From: Peribacillus simplex
GTDB lineage: Bacteria; Bacillota; Bacilli; Bacillales; DSM-1321
NCBI RefSeq assembly: GCF_900156045.1
Contig: NZ_FTMX01000006.1
Location: 62,001 to 126,000, forward strand
Direction of reading: 5' to 3'
Length of the DNA: 64,000 bases
Both the position numbers and the translations under genes were made by a program. The notes beneath the pieces are model-generated. The model saw only the letters and a program-made list of their open reading frames with translations, did not search any database and was not told where the DNA came from. Shown here in pieces: positions 1-7,778 of this stretch (position 1 is its first letter; each line of letters opens with the position of its first letter).

Positions 1-262
1 TGGAAGTCGCCGAGGCTAGGTAAGATAACAAGGTCAATGGCTCGAATCGAGTCAGAATATTAGGATGCGAGTCCTTTGCAACTGACAAACTATCTGCCAA
101 GAATAATAAATCGAATAAACCCTTTTCGGCAGTCTGGGCCAACCCTTTAAAATAATCGATGCTCATATTACCTTTCGGATTGGCGTTAGGGTGTCTCCAG
201 GAAGCAACGTGATGTCCTGTTCCGGCCAAAAATACACCAAGTTTTACTGTTTTCTTTTTCAT
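1..262 (-). CDS. LLM-class flavin-dependent monooxygenase, N-terminal part
   Basis: The start codon lies at 260-262 and the gene runs off the left edge, so only about 87 residues are visible. The protein begins MKKKTVKLGVFLAGTGHHVA and continues through a segment with SIDYFKGLAQTAEKGLFD and FLADS. These are typical of the NtaA/SnaA/DszA branch of luciferase-like FMN monooxygenases, which oxidise small sulfur or amine compounds. A good ribosome binding site (AAAGGAG) lies just upstream on the minus strand. It is divergent from an M20 amidohydrolase. In Bacillus this pairing occurs in clusters degrading N-acetylated sulfur compounds (yxe and ytm types), but the substrate here is unknown. Confidence 0.85.
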   Translation of the reverse strand, partial: MKKKTVKLGVFLAGTGHHVASWRHPNANPKGNMSIDYFKGLAQTAEKGLFDLLFLADSLSVAKDSHPNILTRFEPLTLLSYLASATS

Positions 263-356
263 GTGTCAATTGCTCCTTTATGTCTTCACTTTTAAACGCA
301 GGGGATTTATAATATGAATATCCTTACTGGTTTACTATGAATTAATGCTGAAATAA

Positions 357-383
357 AACCCGCTTCCAGTTTAGAAGAGGGTT
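357..383. other. imperfect hairpin in the 420-bp divergent spacer
   Basis: A stem of AACCC-G-CTTC against GAAG-A-GGGTT encloses a 7-base loop. On the minus strand it is followed by TTATTT, so it could act as a weak attenuator in the leader of the monooxygenase gene. I found no S-box or T-box core around it. The rest of the 263-682 spacer is AT-rich and shows no other gene. Confidence 0.3.
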
Positions 384-682
384 CCTTCCGACTATGTATT
401 TCCTTACTTGTTTTCTACTATAGAAATGGAATCCTTTTTTGGATTGATACGTTAATATAATATAGAAATTAAATCAAATGGTAGCATCTAATATAATAAA
501 TTGTCAATGTTAAATATTCGGAATAAACACACTTTTCATTTCCGGAAATTCATTGTAATGATGCTTACGATGCGACCTAATTTAGAACTCATTCTTTACA
601 CGTTTATCACTTAGCTTATTTGATAGCTGCTTCATTTGATATTCGGTTTTTACTATTCGGATTTTAAGGAGATGGACAACCG

Positions 683-1831
683 TTGACCATAAGCAATGTA
701 GAATTGGAAAATTATCTATTGGCATTCAGACGCGATCTTCATATGACACCTGAATTATCAAACCAAGAATTTGAAACGACTAAAAAAATTAAAGAAGCGC
801 TTCAATCTCAAGATATTAAGATACTTGATTTTCCATTGAAAACTGGTGTCGTAGCTGAGATAAAAGGGAGTAAGCCGGGACCTACGATAGCACTTCGCTC
901 CGATATTGATGCTTTACCAATTTTGGAGCAATCTGAGGTGGACTTTCCTTCAAGGCATAACGGTGTGATGCATGCATGTGGTCATGATTTTCACACTTCC
1001 GTCATTTTGGGGACTGCTATTTTATTAAAAAAGGAAGAAAGAGATCTTTCCGGAACGATTCGCTTGATTTTTCAACCTGCGGAGGAAACGGGACATGGTG
1101 CAAGTGCTGTAATGGAAACCGGTGTGCTGGATGACGTGGATGTGATTTTTGGCCTTCATAATGATCCGACATTGCAAGTTGGGGAGTTAGGGACAAAACA
1201 TGGCGCACTGACAGCGGGGGTCGATCGTTTTGAAGTGCATGTTAAAGCAACTGGCTCACATGCGGCCAAACCGGAAGAGGGAAATGATCCGATAATCATA
1301 ACAGGACATATTATCTCAACGTTGCAAACCATCATCAGCCGCAATGTGGCACCAAAAGAGACTGCGGTTTTGAGCATCACTCAAATTCATAGTGGCTCAA
1401 CGTGGAATGTTATCCCGGATCGTGCATATTTGGAAGGAACCGTCCGCACCTTCAGTAAAACTCAACGAGAGTTCATCCAGAAACGCATGAAACAAGTCCT
1501 GCACGGTATAAGTGAAACTTTCAATGCAAATGTTGAATTATCCTGGCATCCTGGCCCCCCATCAGTTGATAATACGCCTGAATGGGCAGATTTGGCGCTT
1601 CAGGTTGGAGACACAGCAGGTTACACGACAAAAACGTTAGAAGCCAGCTCCATAGGGGAAGACTTCGCTTTTTACCAAGAAAAAATACCAGGTGCTTTCG
1701 TAATGATAGGATCGGGCGGTTCATATGACCTGCATCATCCTAAGTTTATAGTAGATGAAACGGCACTTTTTCCAGCTGCTTCTTATTTCCGCTTATTGGC
1801 TTTAGAAGCGTTAAAAAAAATCCCTAAATGA
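683..1831 (+). CDS. M20 family metal-dependent amidohydrolase
   Basis: This 382-residue protein is a full-length member of the M20D amidohydrolases, which remove N-acyl groups from amino acids (HipO, YxeP and YtnL types). The metal-site motif MHACGHD lies at residues 96-102. The catalytic EE pair in QPAEETGHGA is near residues 134-135, a further ligand candidate is in GLHND near 159, and a C-terminal LHHPKF supplies the last histidine. The start is TTG, chosen because AAGGAGA precedes it at about the right distance and the N-terminus aligns with family length. The divergent flavin monooxygenase suggests a role in salvaging an N-acetylated sulfur amino acid; that link is inference. Confidence 0.88.
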   Translation: MTISNVELENYLLAFRRDLHMTPELSNQEFETTKKIKEALQSQDIKILDFPLKTGVVAEIKGSKPGPTIALRSDIDALPILEQSEVDFPSRHNGVMHACGHDFHTSVILGTAILLKKEERDLSGTIRLIFQPAEETGHGASAVMETGVLDDVDVIFGLHNDPTLQVGELGTKHGALTAGVDRFEVHVKATGSHAAKPEEGNDPIIITGHIISTLQTIISRNVAPKETAVLSITQIHSGSTWNVIPDRAYLEGTVRTFSKTQREFIQKRMKQVLHGISETFNANVELSWHPGPPSVDNTPEWADLALQVGDTAGYTTKTLEASSIGEDFAFYQEKIPGAFVMIGSGGSYDLHHPKFIVDETALFPAASYFRLLALEALKKIPK

Positions 1832-1873
1832 AATATTAGAAGGTAAGGAGGTCCCATCATCAAAACTTATCCA

Positions 1874-2284
1874 TTGAATGAGTCGGATCGTGATTTAATA
1901 GAAGCTGCAAGTGCAAAAATTAGGGATCTTTACGAGGAAAATAGGCACCATGTTGGCGCTGCATTAAAAACGAGCTCAGGAAAAATCGTTGCTGCCGTAC
2001 ATATTGAAGCATATATTGGCCGGGTTACCGTATGTGCAGAAGCCATTGCGATCGGCAAGGCGATATCGGACGGGGAAAGGGGATTCGATACCATCGTGGC
2101 GGTTAAGCATCCCTATTCCGATGATGAAGACAGAGCTTTAAAAGTGGTTAGCCCGTGTGGGATGTGCCGGGAATTAATCTCGGATTATGCCAAAGAGTGC
2201 TTTGTCATACTGAATGTTAATGGGGAAACGGTCAAGGTGAAAATCGGTGAATTACTGCCGTATAAATACACGAGGGACTCATGA
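1874..2284 (+). CDS. cytidine deaminase-like zinc hydrolase
   Basis: The protein of about 136-141 residues carries the zinc-dependent deaminase signature: a CAE motif (TVCAEAIAIG) as the first ligand and proton shuttle, then SPCGMCREL as the PCxxC ligands. Length and motif order fit the cytidine/blasticidin-S deaminase family; which base or nucleoside it acts on is not clear. TTG at 1874 is the first conventional start, but it is 22 bases from a strong AAGGAGG at 1845-1851. An in-frame ATC at 1859 sits seven bases after that site and would give an N-terminus of (M)KTYPLNESD. It follows the M20 gene by about 40 bases and is probably co-transcribed. Confidence 0.82.
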   Translation: MNESDRDLIEAASAKIRDLYEENRHHVGAALKTSSGKIVAAVHIEAYIGRVTVCAEAIAIGKAISDGERGFDTIVAVKHPYSDDEDRALKVVSPCGMCRELISDYAKECFVILNVNGETVKVKIGELLPYKYTRDS

Positions 2285-2299
2285 TCAATCCAACGGAAA

Positions 2300-2335
2300 A
2301 CAACACGCTTAGGAGAATTCATAAGCGTGTTGTTT
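2300..2335. terminator. bidirectional intrinsic terminator
   Basis: A strong stem (ACAACACGCTTA paired with TAAGCGTGTTGT) with a short loop is followed by T-rich sequence on the plus strand and preceded by A-rich sequence for the minus strand. It sits between the convergent deaminase and MEDS-domain genes and can serve both. Confidence 0.85.
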
Positions 2336-2336
2336 A

Positions 2337-2906
2337 TTATTTCAAACTAGATGGCAAGTATTGTTCACAAATGATGATATCATCGTCTTTTAGGACATAA
2401 GGATGTGTTTCCAACAATATGGTTTTCAGGTAGTCTGGCATCCTCTCACCTTTGTACGCACAAATTAAAGGAAACGAAATCAGATTTACAGCTTCATCTA
2501 CTGTTCTCTCAAAATCTTCTATTATATGCAGCGGTTCTTCCATGGTTGCCCATTCCACATGTGCCCATGTTCGGAAAGAGATTTTATTTTCCACATAGGG
2601 CTGTACCGTTTTATTAAAGTATTCTTCGATTGCAGGAGGATGATAACTGCCGCTTGAACAATAGAAATCGAAGTTGTTCACAAAGTGAAGGAACTCCATC
2701 TGATCCTTCGTTAACCGTGTGCTCAGTTCTTTATGAATAATGGGGTAAATACGGTCATTTTCAACAAGAATGATGTAATCTCCCGCTGCGATGCCATCTT
2801 GGATGAAGTTCAAAACTTGTTTAATGTACTTTTCCATTTCATTATAGGAATACAGCACATGAACGTTTTTTTGGTCTTCGAACAACTGATTCATTTTGCT
2901 TTTCAA
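2337..2906 (-). CDS. MEDS-domain sensory protein
   Basis: This is a 189-residue soluble protein. Its early segment HVLYSYNEMEKYIKQVLNFI, followed by GDYIILVENDRIYP, matches the MEDS (DcmR-type sensory) domain found alone or attached to histidine kinases and anti-sigma-type proteins in Bacillus. The fold is RecA-like without a functional P-loop, and here there is no output domain. It probably acts through partners, so its role is unknown. The start is TTG at 2906 with AGAAGGA upstream; an ATG four codons further in is an alternative. It has its own terminator and no operon partner. Confidence 0.75.
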   Translation of the reverse strand: MKSKMNQLFEDQKNVHVLYSYNEMEKYIKQVLNFIQDGIAAGDYIILVENDRIYPIIHKELSTRLTKDQMEFLHFVNNFDFYCSSGSYHPPAIEEYFNKTVQPYVENKISFRTWAHVEWATMEEPLHIIEDFERTVDEAVNLISFPLICAYKGERMPDYLKTILLETHPYVLKDDDIIICEQYLPSSLK

Positions 2907-3010
2907 TATATCAATCCTTCTTTCCTGTTATCGCTTCAATTATACTTGAATTCCATAAGCAGGACAAAATGAGAATTTTTTTAACTGACGGCTACAGTGC
3001 TTAGCAAAAA

Positions 3011-3043
3011 AAAGCAATCCTTCGCCATTGAAGGATTGCTTTC
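3011..3043 (-). terminator. intrinsic terminator after the EF-G-binding protein gene
   Basis: A perfect stem (AAGCAATCCTTC with GAAGGATTGCTT, loop of six) is followed by a T-run on the minus strand, just past the stop codon at 3048. Confidence 0.85.
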
Positions 3044-3047
3044 CTTA

Positions 3048-3683
3048 TTATTTCAGCCGTTCGATTAGGTCGGTCATTTTATCCAAGGTGGTTACGTTCT
3101 GGTTGCATTTCATACTGTCTAGACAAATATAATTCCCTTTTTTAATGAATGTCCCTTGGACGGTGCCTTTCGTTTCAGACATGAACATCCCTACTTCTTC
3201 AAAGCGGCTGCATATGGCACAGATCCCTTTTTTGTTGGCTGGTTTAATGGTTCCATGCAACCCGGTGAGTTTATAATGATGGGGTGCAATGATGAATTTC
3301 TTTCCGGAACCGACATCATCCCATCCCAAGTATGAAATCTCCCTCAAATCAATGTTTTCCAGCAAAGGAGCTTTTAATTTCTTTGCTTTAGGAAATAATT
3401 TTTTTATCGTTTTTTCGGTTACTTCTTTAAATGGGATCACAAATGGCTTTACCTGTAAGAGAAAGACTTCGGCTTGTGCGGGATCTTTAATGGTATCTAC
3501 TGGATCCAGCAGTTGTTTTTGCTCTTCGCTCAAGTCACTGAATAAGCTTAATACTCGTTCTTTGGCGACTGTTTTCAGGGTGTTGATTACATCTTTATCG
3601 TTGGCAGTCGCGTGTCCATTTATAAGAATCTGTGTTTGGGATTTTATGAAATTATACTGTTCGCTCCGGATAAAAGGTTCCAT
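3048..3683 (-). CDS. FusB/FusC-family EF-G-binding protein
   Basis: The 211-residue protein has the two-part layout of the FusB family. An N-terminal helical domain precedes a C-terminal treble-clef zinc domain with CAICSRFEEVG and CLDSMKC supplying four cysteines. FusB-type proteins bind elongation factor G and help release it from stalled ribosomes, which gives fusidic acid resistance in staphylococci; chromosomal Bacillus members are usually of unknown physiological role. The ATG at 3683 was chosen because CAGGAG lies eight bases before it. A GTG three codons upstream overlaps the binding site. It stands alone with its own terminator. Confidence 0.85.
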   Translation of the reverse strand: MEPFIRSEQYNFIKSQTQILINGHATANDKDVINTLKTVAKERVLSLFSDLSEEQKQLLDPVDTIKDPAQAEVFLLQVKPFVIPFKEVTEKTIKKLFPKAKKLKAPLLENIDLREISYLGWDDVGSGKKFIIAPHHYKLTGLHGTIKPANKKGICAICSRFEEVGMFMSETKGTVQGTFIKKGNYICLDSMKCNQNVTTLDKMTDLIERLK

Positions 3684-3804
3684 TTTCTTCACTCCTGTTT
3701 CTTTGCTCGTTACTTGTCACATGATACCGTTGCTCTTAACTTTACCGAAATCGCATCAGCTTTAAAAGGGGGAAAACGACTAAGAAACATACTCGGCATA
3801 CGAA

Positions 3805-3830
3805 TAGCACTGATATCATTATCAGTGCTA
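3805..3830. other. perfect 11-bp inverted repeat
   Basis: TAGCACTGATA and TATCAGTGCTA flank a four-base loop. It lies 12 bases beyond the stop of the minus-strand CD3324-type gene but lacks a T-run. It may be a factor-independent stem that stabilises the mRNA end, or a protein-binding palindrome. Confidence 0.5.
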
Positions 3831-3841
3831 CCCATGCAATC

Positions 3842-4105
3842 CTATTTGGAATAAACGATTTTCTTGATGGTTTCCGCGGAGAGAAAATATTCTTCGGCTA
3901 ATTGATGGATGGTATGACCGTCTTTGAATGCATATTTTATAGAGGCATTTCGGTCATCGATCAATTCCCTTGATCCCGAACGGGTTCCCCATTTGTGATG
4001 GGCCTTTTCAGGTTTAGGGATATATATGGTTTCACCTTGCACATACTTTTGAATTTCAACGATCAGCTTTTCAGGCAAAACGGCCGTCGCTTTTACATAT
4101 TTCAT
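3842..4105 (-). CDS. CD3324/Mor-type small HTH protein
   Basis: The 87-residue protein begins MKYVKATAVLPEKLIVEIQK. It contains the typical YIPKPEKAHHKWGTRSGSR segment and ends in a helix-turn-helix-like stretch, HTIHQLAEEYFLSAETIKKI. This matches the CD3324 family, relatives of the Mor transcription activators. The start at 4105 is chosen because AAGGGG lies upstream. No clear terminator separates it from the 30-residue peptide gene 80 bases upstream on the same strand, so the two may share a transcript. The target genes are unknown. Confidence 0.75.
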   Translation of the reverse strand: MKYVKATAVLPEKLIVEIQKYVQGETIYIPKPEKAHHKWGTRSGSRELIDDRNASIKYAFKDGHTIHQLAEEYFLSAETIKKIVYSK

Positions 4106-4185
4106 TTCTGCCAGCCCCTTATTCTTTTTTAAGAATGAAATAAGGTGCAAAGCCGAATATTAGAAATGATAAGGCGGGCGATTAA

Positions 4186-4278
4186 TTAGCTTAATTCAAC
4201 CCCATGCAAAGTATCGCCTCCAATACTAGGCTTTGCATGAGATGCTGCAGAAGGTGGCATTAACATTCTTATTGCCAT
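4186..4278 (-). CDS. unrecognised 30-residue peptide
   Basis: A short reading frame begins MAIRMLMPPSAASHAKP and ends GGDTLHGVELS. I do not recognise it. It has an unusually good set of expression signals: GGGGAGGTG eight bases before the ATG, and a sigma-A promoter (TTGGCA, 17-base spacer, TATAAT) whose start point would lie about 40 bases upstream. The frame contains a nine-base inverted repeat (CATGCAAAG ... CTTTGCATG). No membrane segment, cysteine or obvious leader cleavage site is seen. It precedes the CD3324-type gene on the same strand. Confidence 0.6.
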   Translation of the reverse strand: MAIRMLMPPSAASHAKPSIGGDTLHGVELS

Positions 4279-4323
4279 CTTTACACCTCCCCGTTATGTC
4301 CCTGAAGAACACGTATTGTTTTT

Positions 4324-4352
4324 ATTATAAAATATATAAGGGTGGTTGCCAA
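4324..4352 (-). promoter_or_regulatory. sigma-A promoter for the 30-residue peptide gene
   Basis: On the minus strand TTGGCA (4347-4352) and TATAAT (4324-4329) are separated by 17 bases, a near-consensus vegetative promoter pointing at the peptide gene. Confidence 0.75.
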
Positions 4353-4462
4353 ACTTTTTCCAATGGTAAAGAAGACCCGGCGGGCTGATTGTTTGATAAT
4401 GTTCTGAGTCCATGAAATAATTTGAATGGAAACCAAACTAACCATTATGGGAGCTGACCTTT

Positions 4463-5107
4463 ATGAAAGTATTCGTAGTTGGGGCAAATGGGCAGATCGG
4501 TAAATATCTTGTAGATTTATTAAAAGATAGCCCGGATCATAGTGTACGGGCAATGGTTCGTAAAGAAGAACAAAGTAAGCATTTAGAGAAAAACGGAATT
4601 GAATCCGCTGTCGTGAGTTTAACCGGATCGGTGGATGAGATTGCGAATGCGGCAAAAGGCTGCGACGCCATTGTGTTTACAGCAGGATCTGGAGGAAGCA
4701 CCGGCGCTGATCAAACGCTGTTGATTGATTTGGACGGTGCTGTTAAAACGATTGAAGCGGCAGAAAACTTGGGAATCAACCGATTCATCATGGTGAGTGC
4801 ATTTCAGGCCAATAATCGCGAAAACTGGAATGAAGCCATCAAACCGTATTATGTGGCCAAGCACTATGCGGATAGGGCATTGTTACAAAGCGATTTAAAT
4901 TATACGATCATTAGGCCAGGCGGTCTGGTGAATGAGCCGGGGACGGGCAATGTGGCCGCCGCCGAAGAATTGGAAAGAGGTTCGATTGCCCGTGAAGATG
5001 TGGCACGAACGATTCTTGCTTCTTTGACTGAAGAAAATACTTACAAGCGTTCATTTGATTTAATCTCTGGTGATACTGCAATCGCGGAAGCATTAAGGAA
5101 AATTTAA
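4463..5107 (+). CDS. yhfK: NAD(P)-binding SDR-type epimerase-like protein, YhfK family
   Basis: The 214-residue protein begins with a Rossmann dinucleotide motif (VVGANGQIGKYL), then AMVRKEEQ, FTAGSGGSTGADQTL, MVSAFQANNRENWNEA and PYYVAKHYADRAL, followed by TIIRPGGLVNEPGTG. The order and length match B. subtilis YhfK, an atypical SDR of the NmrA/YwnB type. The substrate is unknown. A proper ribosome binding site (GGGAG region) precedes the ATG. It is convergent with the maa gene and shares its terminator. Confidence 0.85.
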   Translation: MKVFVVGANGQIGKYLVDLLKDSPDHSVRAMVRKEEQSKHLEKNGIESAVVSLTGSVDEIANAAKGCDAIVFTAGSGGSTGADQTLLIDLDGAVKTIEAAENLGINRFIMVSAFQANNRENWNEAIKPYYVAKHYADRALLQSDLNYTIIRPGGLVNEPGTGNVAAAEELERGSIAREDVARTILASLTEENTYKRSFDLISGDTAIAEALRKI

Positions 5108-5117
5108 CGAAATAAAG

Positions 5118-5154
5118 GAGGCAGGGCCACTCCGGGGGAGTGAGCCCTGCCTTA
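5118..5154. terminator. shared terminator between yhfK and maa
   Basis: A long GC-rich hairpin, AGGCAGGGC.CACTCC paired with GGAGTG.GCCCTGCCT, lies between the two convergent stop codons and is followed by TTATTT on the plus strand. Confidence 0.8.
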
Positions 5155-5718
5155 TTTAATTCCTTCAATATGCTTGATGACCTTCGCTGGGTTTCCGCCG
5201 ACAACAACACCTTCAGGAACATCCTTTGTTACGACTGCCCCTGAAGCGACGACGGAATGATTCCCAATTGTTACACCAGGATTGATGATGGCCCCTCCGC
5301 CAATCCATACGTGATCCCCAATCGTAACCGGCTTTCCGTATTCCACTCCAGAACTGCGTTCAAAGGGATCCAGCGGATGTGTGGCTGTATAGATATGCAC
5401 TCCGGGAGCCAACATGCAGTCCCTGCCAATTTTCACTTCACAAACATCCAAAATGACACAATCGAAATTAGCATAAAAGTTTTCCCCGACAGAAATGTTG
5501 TATCCATAGTCACAACGGAAAGTGGGTTCAATATAAACATTTAGCCCAGTGGAACCTAAAAGCTGTTTCAGCAGGGCAGTTCGTTCGTTCCCTTCGCTTT
5601 CCGTTGTCTGATTGTATAACCGGGTCAACTTTCTGGCATTTTCCCTATCTCTTATTAATTCCGGATCAGCGGCCATGTAAGGTTCCCCGTTCACCATTTT
5701 TTCTTTTTCAGTACTCAT
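5152..5718 (-). CDS. maa: maltose/galactoside O-acetyltransferase
   Basis: The 188-residue protein has the family's N-terminal cap ([20 protein letters not shown]) and a left-handed beta-helix of hexapeptide repeats. The catalytic-loop histidine is in [13 protein letters not shown]. The C-terminal [19 protein letters not shown] and GGNPAKVIK are standard for Maa/LacA acetyl-CoA transferases acting on sugars. A GGGGGAG site precedes the ATG. The gene is monocistronic and convergent with yhfK. Exact acceptor sugar cannot be told. Confidence 0.9.
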   Translation of the reverse strand: MSTEKEKMVNGEPYMAADPELIRDRENARKLTRLYNQTTESEGNERTALLKQLLGSTGLNVYIEPTFRCDYGYNISVGENFYANFDCVILDVCEVKIGRDCMLAPGVHIYTATHPLDPFERSSGVEYGKPVTIGDHVWIGGGAIINPGVTIGNHSVVASGAVVTKDVPEGVVVGGNPAKVIKHIEGIK

Positions 5719-5905
5719 GTTAACTCCCCCTATTTTCTTGTTTTTTAGATAGTTTCAATAAATATCTGAATATTAAAATATTTTTCCCGCAAAATAAATT
5801 GCAGTACTTTTTACTTAACTTTCCTGTTGAATCTAGATACCTCGCTCATTTTCTTGAAAAGTAGTAAGAAAAGAAAGATTTTTCCGAATAATGAATGAAA
5901 TAGCT

Positions 5906-5934
5906 TTGACAAACGTTACGCCTGATTTTATAGT
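5906..5934 (+). promoter_or_regulatory. sigma-A promoter for brnQ
   Basis: TTGACA and TATAGT are separated by exactly 17 bases. The predicted leader is about 140 bases; it has no T-box or other riboswitch core that I can recognise. The remainder of the 5719-6082 gap shows no gene. Confidence 0.75.
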
Positions 5935-6082
5935 AAGGAGAGTCATGGATGATTGATAGTTTCATGAAGGTACATTTTAACAGATAGGTAGAATACGTTC
6001 GCAGTTCATGTCACTTTTTGTACGGGAAATGATGGACAACTCTTTTCTTCGTTAAGATAATCAAAACAATGGAGGGCTCTAT

Positions 6083-7414
6083 ATGTCACAGAAAGCACCA
6101 CTTTCATTTATCATTGTAACAGGGCTAATGCTTTTTGCTTTATTTTTTGGTGCAGGAAACTTAATTTTCCCTGCCATGCTCGGGCAATCCGCCGGGACTA
6201 ATTTATGGACGGCCAGTTTAGGGTTCATCATTACTGGGGTGGGTTTGCCATTCATTACAATATTGGCATTTGGTTTTTCGGGTAAAAATGATGTTCAATC
6301 GCTTGCAAGCAGGGCACACCCGTTATTCGGCATCATTTTCACAGTCGTTCTTTATTTGTCTTTGGGACCGCTTTTCGCGCTTCCCAGAACGGGGAGTGTA
6401 TCCTACGAAATAGGGATTAAACCTTTCCTTTCTAATGATGTCGGCTTTTTACCATTGCTGATATTCACGATCATATACTTTGGAATTGCCTGTTTATTAT
6501 CCATCAATCCATCAAAAATGCTGGATATCGTCGGGAAAATATTAACACCATTATTATTGATTTTCATTGGGATCCTCATTGTGGTCGCCATCATTAACCC
6601 AATGGGTGAAATCCAGTCACCAGTGGCTGATTATTCAGATAATTCTTTCTTCAAGGGATTCAAAGAAGGATATTTGACTATGGATACGCTGGCCGGATTT
6701 GCATTTGGGATCATAGTCATCAACGCAATCAAAGATAAAGGGATAACATCAAGAAAAGAAGTGTTAGGCTTCTGTATGAAAGCCGGCTTAATAGCTGCCG
6801 CTTTGTTGGTGATCGTTTATGCGTCTATAACTTATGTCGGGGCAACAAGTGTGGAAAAGCTCGGTCAGCTGGGTAATGGAGGAGACGTTTTGGCTCAAGC
6901 CTCGAATCATTTTTTCGGATCGGCTGGTGCTGTGTTGTTAGGGTTGATTGTAATCGCAGCATGCTTAACGACAAGCATCGGTTTGATAACGGCTTGTGCA
7001 ACGTATTTCAATAAAATACTGCCTGCTGTATCGTATAAATCATATGTCGTCATCTTCTCTGTTTTTAGTGCGGCTGTTGCCAATGTAGGTTTGACCAAGC
7101 TCATTTCCATTACAGTGCCTGTGTTAACGGCGCTTTACCCCGTGGCGATCGTTTTGATTGTTCTAACATTCTTCCATTCCTTTTTCAAAGGGAAATCGGA
7201 GGTATATTTAGGAAGCTTATTATTAACGGCGATCATCAGCATAATGGATGGAATAGTGGCATCAGGCATTAAAATGGAAGCTGTTTCGGACCTTTTCACT
7301 CAATACCTTCCACTATATAGTGTAGGGGTGGGATGGGTGATTCCTGCCATCATCGGCGGTGTATTGGGCTATATGGTATACATTATGAAAGGTGACCCTA
7401 AGGAAGCCTATTAA
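6083..7414 (+). CDS. brnQ: branched-chain amino acid carrier BrnQ
   Basis: The 443-residue protein has about twelve membrane segments and the LIVCS-family N-terminus (GLMLFALFFGAGNLIFPAMLG). It imports leucine, isoleucine and valine by cation symport across the cytoplasmic membrane. Supporting stretches include GVGLPFITILAFG, ALPRTGSVSYEIG and LTTSIGLITACATYF. GGAGGG precedes the ATG, and a sigma-A promoter lies about 150 bases upstream. The gene appears to be transcribed alone; repeat copies follow it. Confidence 0.93.
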   Translation: MSQKAPLSFIIVTGLMLFALFFGAGNLIFPAMLGQSAGTNLWTASLGFIITGVGLPFITILAFGFSGKNDVQSLASRAHPLFGIIFTVVLYLSLGPLFALPRTGSVSYEIGIKPFLSNDVGFLPLLIFTIIYFGIACLLSINPSKMLDIVGKILTPLLLIFIGILIVVAIINPMGEIQSPVADYSDNSFFKGFKEGYLTMDTLAGFAFGIIVINAIKDKGITSRKEVLGFCMKAGLIAAALLVIVYASITYVGATSVEKLGQLGNGGDVLAQASNHFFGSAGAVLLGLIVIAACLTTSIGLITACATYFNKILPAVSYKSYVVIFSVFSAAVANVGLTKLISITVPVLTALYPVAIVLIVLTFFHSFFKGKSEVYLGSLLLTAIISIMDGIVASGIKMEAVSDLFTQYLPLYSVGVGWVIPAIIGGVLGYMVYIMKGDPKEAY

Positions 7415-7440
7415 GGGATATCAGAGTGAACTTCGAATAA

Positions 7441-7507
7441 CGTTGATTTCCTCTCCCTTGGACGTGCTTTTCTAAACAGGGGTCTCGAATACCCGCTCCG
7501 ATCAACT
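7441..7507. repeat. dispersed repeat, internally deleted copy
   Basis: The copy starts GTTGATTTCCTCTCC, ends CCCGCTCCGATCAAC, and lacks the middle of the element. It is followed by a shortened tail, AAAAAACTGTAGTCTGG. Confidence 0.7.
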
Positions 7508-7602
7508 GGTTTGTTTTTAAAAGAAAAAACTGTAGTCTGGTTTCATTTCGAACCTTAAATAAGACAAGGTTACACTTTGGTTTTTTATTATTTTATAGCC
7601 CT

Positions 7603-7731
7603 TATTGGATGGAAGAAATTTGCGACACTCGTGCCGTATAACTGGCTAGCCGAGACCCCACAGGCGTTTACGCCGAGGAGGCTCACCGCCCGCCCCGCGG
7701 AAAGCGAGCATCTGGAGGGGAAATCAACCAC
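7603..7731. repeat. dispersed repeat, inverted-orientation copy
   Basis: It runs from GGATGGAAGAAATTTGCGAC through GCTAGCCGAGACCCCACAGG and GCCGAGGAGGCTCACCGCC to GGAAATCAAC. Reverse-complemented, it matches the direct copies at 33.2 kb. It produces spurious Arg/Pro-rich open frames. A short element containing GCAACAAAGTATGCG follows and recurs inverted near 59.92 kb. Confidence 0.8.
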
Positions 7732-7778
7732 ACCACACCACATTACTTGGAAAATGCAACAAAGTATGCGAAAAAAAC

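Noticed and set aside
262..682. S-box or T-box riboswitch in the first divergent spacer
   Set aside because: The hairpin resembles a terminator, but no conserved riboswitch core was found beside it.
5940..6082. Attenuator or T-box in the brnQ leader
   Set aside because: No specifier-like or terminator/antiterminator pair could be drawn; only an ordinary leader is visible.
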